Shown here: positions 4,676 through 6,357 of the stretch, in pieces
Numbering within the stretch: the first letter of the stretch is position 1
How the letters are laid out: each line of letters starts with the position of its first letter
DNA from: Nitrospinaceae bacterium
Lineage (GTDB): Bacteria; Nitrospinota; Nitrospinia; Nitrospinales; VA-1
Length of the DNA stretch: 6,357 nt
Assembly (NCBI GenBank): GCA_016763735.1
Contig: JAESTE010000151.1
Coordinates: 1 to 6,357, forward strand
Reading direction: 5' to 3'
The notes under the pieces: generated by a model
Told to the model about the DNA's origin: nothing
What the model saw: only the letters and a program-made list of their open reading frames with translations
Database searches by the model: none
Translations under genes and position numbers: made by a program

Positions 4676-6181
4676 ATGATAAAAATAAACCAGAAAATCG
4701 ATCAATCCCTGAAGCACAAAACCGAATGCCTGATTCTTCCCTGCCTGGAAATAAAAAAGCCCACAGGCTTGTTAAAAGAAATCGATGACAACCTGCAAGG
4801 TGCGATCAGTGCAGCATTTGGAAATAAACGCTTCTCCGGAAAACCGAACCAAACCCTTTTGCTCAACAGCACCGGGAAAGCATCCAATATTTTGTTGCTC
4901 GGTATGGGCAATGTCAAAGAAGTGACCGCCGAAAAAATTCGCCAGGCTGCAGCCACCGCCGTAAAAGTGTTAGAGAAATCAAAATTTAAATCCGTCGCGG
5001 TAGATTTAAGTGCTTTCGAGTCTCTCGGCAACGGTGGGCTCTATGGCGAATTGGCAGGAGCTGTTGCCGAAGGTGCAGGACTCGCCCTCTACCATTTCGA
5101 CAACTATAAATCCAAAGATGAAGACGATCCGCCAGTTCGGATGGAAAAACTGACGCTCCTCACTACATCGAAAACACAGCAGACAACCGTTGAGAAATCC
5201 ATTGCCCGCGCAGAAAAAATAGTCAATGCCGTACACATCGCGCGGGACCTGATTTCGCATCCTGGCAACACCGTAACACCGACCTATCTGGCCGAACATG
5301 CAAAAAAAATGGCCCGCAAAAATAAAATCACCTGCAAAGTGCTGGGCAAAAAGGAAATGAAAAAACTGGGGATGGGGTCTTTGCTCGGTGTGGCGCAAGG
5401 TAGCGATGAGCCTCCAGCGCTCATTGTTCTTGAATATAAGGGAGCGGCAAAAAAAATGGCCCCCACCGTTATCGTAGGTAAAGGCATCACCTTTGATACC
5501 GGCGGCATCTCTCTAAAGCCTGGAGGGAGCATGGACGAGATGAAAATGGATATGTCTGGTGCTGCGACCACCTTGGCTACCTTGGAACTGGTAGCCAGCT
5601 TGAAACTCAAAGCGAACGTTGTCGGCATCGTTGCTGCAGCAGAAAATATGCCGAGCGGATCGGCCATCAAACCCGGCGACATTTTGAAAAGCATGTCCGG
5701 CAAAACTATAGAAGTGCTCAACACCGATGCCGAAGGCCGACTTGTACTCGCCGATGCCCTGACTTATGCACAGCGCTATAAACCTAAAGAAGTGATTGAC
5801 CTCGCAACCCTGACAGGAGCCGTGCTGCATGCGCTGGGTCATCAGGCCGCCGCTGTTCTCGGCAATAACCCTGCTATGATACAAAAACTTAAAGATGCTG
5901 GTGAAGCAACAGGGGAACGTGTATGGGAATTGCCTCTCTGGGAAGAACATGAAAAAGCCATGAAAAGCGATATTGCCGATCTGAAAAATATTGCGTCTCC
6001 CGGTGTGGGTGCAGGGACTACCATGGGAGCCGCTTTTCTCAAACCTTTCGCAGGTGATCAGCCGTGGACGCATATCGATATTGCAGGTACCGCATGGGGA
6101 TTCGACAGGCCCTACACGAACAAAGGTGCATCCGGATTCGGAGTGCGCCTGTTACTCAGTTACCTTGAAAAAAATTGTTAG
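4676..6181 (+). CDS. pepA: Leucyl aminopeptidase PepA (M17 family, two-zinc cytosolic aminopeptidase)
   Basis: PepA removes N-terminal amino acids, leucine preferentially, from peptides in the cytoplasm and serves peptide recycling. Family members form hexamers. The 501 residues are the usual length. The N-terminal regulatory domain spans about 15-160 (ILLLGMGNVKEVTAEKIRQA). The C-terminal M17 domain carries all metal and catalytic residues, each one position before its E. coli counterpart: K269 and D274 in VGKGITFDTGG, K281 in ISLKP, D292 in MKMDMSG, and D351, E353 and R355 in the family signature NTDAEGRL. AGTTMGAAFLKPF and HIDIAGTAW near the end are also conserved. The start at 4676 (MIKINQ) is chosen because the domain begins there and AAGG lies 5 bases upstream; the frame is open back to an ATG at 4559, but that extension has no family character. 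It diverges from the nuoF-like gene and appears to be a single-gene unit. E. coli PepA also binds DNA, but nothing here tests that. Confidence 0.97.
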   Translation: MIKINQKIDQSLKHKTECLILPCLEIKKPTGLLKEIDDNLQGAISAAFGNKRFSGKPNQTLLLNSTGKASNILLLGMGNVKEVTAEKIRQAAATAVKVLEKSKFKSVAVDLSAFESLGNGGLYGELAGAVAEGAGLALYHFDNYKSKDEDDPPVRMEKLTLLTTSKTQQTTVEKSIARAEKIVNAVHIARDLISHPGNTVTPTYLAEHAKKMARKNKITCKVLGKKEMKKLGMGSLLGVAQGSDEPPALIVLEYKGAAKKMAPTVIVGKGITFDTGGISLKPGGSMDEMKMDMSGAATTLATLELVASLKLKANVVGIVAAAENMPSGSAIKPGDILKSMSGKTIEVLNTDAEGRLVLADALTYAQRYKPKEVIDLATLTGAVLHALGHQAAAVLGNNPAMIQKLKDAGEATGERVWELPLWEEHEKAMKSDIADLKNIASPGVGAGTTMGAAFLKPFAGDQPWTHIDIAGTAWGFDRPYTNKGASGFGVRLLLSYLEKNC

Positions 6182-6234
6182 CCATATATTCATAATAAAA
6201 AAATAAAGAAGGACGTTTTAAAACCCACACCCCA

Positions 6235-6299
6235 CCTAACCGTCACTGAAGCAGCGCCCCGCATGAGCACCCGATGGGTGACGAGGAGGAATTTTTTTT
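6235..6299 (+). terminator. Weak terminator-like hairpin and T8 run after pepA
   Basis: CGTCAC (6241-6246) can pair with GTGACG (6278-6283), extended by CCT/AGG across a 3-base bulge. An alternative tight hairpin is CACCC-GAT-GGGTG (6268-6280). Eight T residues follow at 6292-6299, but 5 to 8 bases after the stem, further than in a standard intrinsic terminator. It is the only candidate for ending pepA within the window. The stem may instead belong to another dispersed palindrome. Confidence 0.3.
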
Positions 6300-6300
6300 A

Positions 6301-6357
6301 TCCCCTCCCTTCATAGGGACTCAAGCCCGATCATTTGAGGGCTTGAGGGTAGGGGAG
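6301..6357. repeat. Large hairpin-forming inverted repeat at the right edge
   Basis: A perfect 9-base stem, CTCAAGCCC (6320-6328) with GGGCTTGAG (6339-6347), encloses a 10-base loop. The outer arms TCCCCTCCCT (6301-6310) and AGGGTAGGGGA (6346-6356) are complementary apart from one extra base and an unpaired stretch on the left side. It resembles the palindromic elements at 794-894 and 2183-2229 in architecture, not in sequence. The repeat may continue past the window end. Confidence 0.6.

Noticed and set aside
5513..6073. 186-codon minus-strand ORF inside pepA
   Set aside because: It lies wholly opposite the conserved catalytic domain of PepA and is explained as an antisense shadow; other antisense ORFs at 4702-5724 are rejected for the same reason.

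Overview
The window is bacterial chromosomal DNA with three intact protein genes and one broken gene. On the minus strand, reading right to left, are a NuoF-like NADH-binding flavoprotein (2400-4232), a family 4 glycosyltransferase (955-2124) and the 5' part of a decayed family 39 type membrane glycosyltransferase (1-443, running off the left edge). On the plus strand, diverging from the nuoF-like gene, is leucyl aminopeptidase pepA (4676-6181). Two surface-polysaccharide glycosyltransferases beside a ferredoxin-tailed NuoF relative fit a Gram-negative-type bacterium, perhaps of the deltaproteobacterial or Nitrospinota/candidate-phylum kind. This is a guess from protein style; the window has no rRNA or phylogenetic marker that settles it.

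Layout: 1-443 is the glycosyltransferase remnant. 444-954 is a gene-poor stretch with AT-rich sequence, a doubtful 58-codon ORF and a 101-bp imperfect inverted repeat (794-894) of a widely dispersed type. 955-2124 is the GT4 gene. 2125-2399 holds its probable promoter, a second palindromic element (2183-2229), a purine tract and the textbook intrinsic terminator of the nuoF-like gene (2348-2380). 4233-4675 is a 443-bp divergent region with a near-consensus sigma-70 promoter for the nuoF-like gene, a weaker one for pepA, and a 13-codon ORF with a very good Shine-Dalgarno sequence. 6182-6357 is non-coding and ends in a further large hairpin.

The genes do not form one pathway or operon. The two glycosyltransferases probably belong to polysaccharide or lipid-linked sugar assembly. 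The nuoF-like gene is a single-gene unit with its own promoter and terminator and no NuoE, NuoG, hydrogenase or formate dehydrogenase partner in view. pepA is a housekeeping peptidase. Several palindromic or repeated elements sit in the gaps, and one gene is eroded, which suggests an accessory, repeat-prone stretch left of about position 2400. I see no CRISPR array, transposase, tRNA, rRNA or convincing new multi-gene system. The most notable points are the unusual flavin/NADH-site and cluster residues of the isolated NuoF-like protein and the repeat elements around the GT4 gene.
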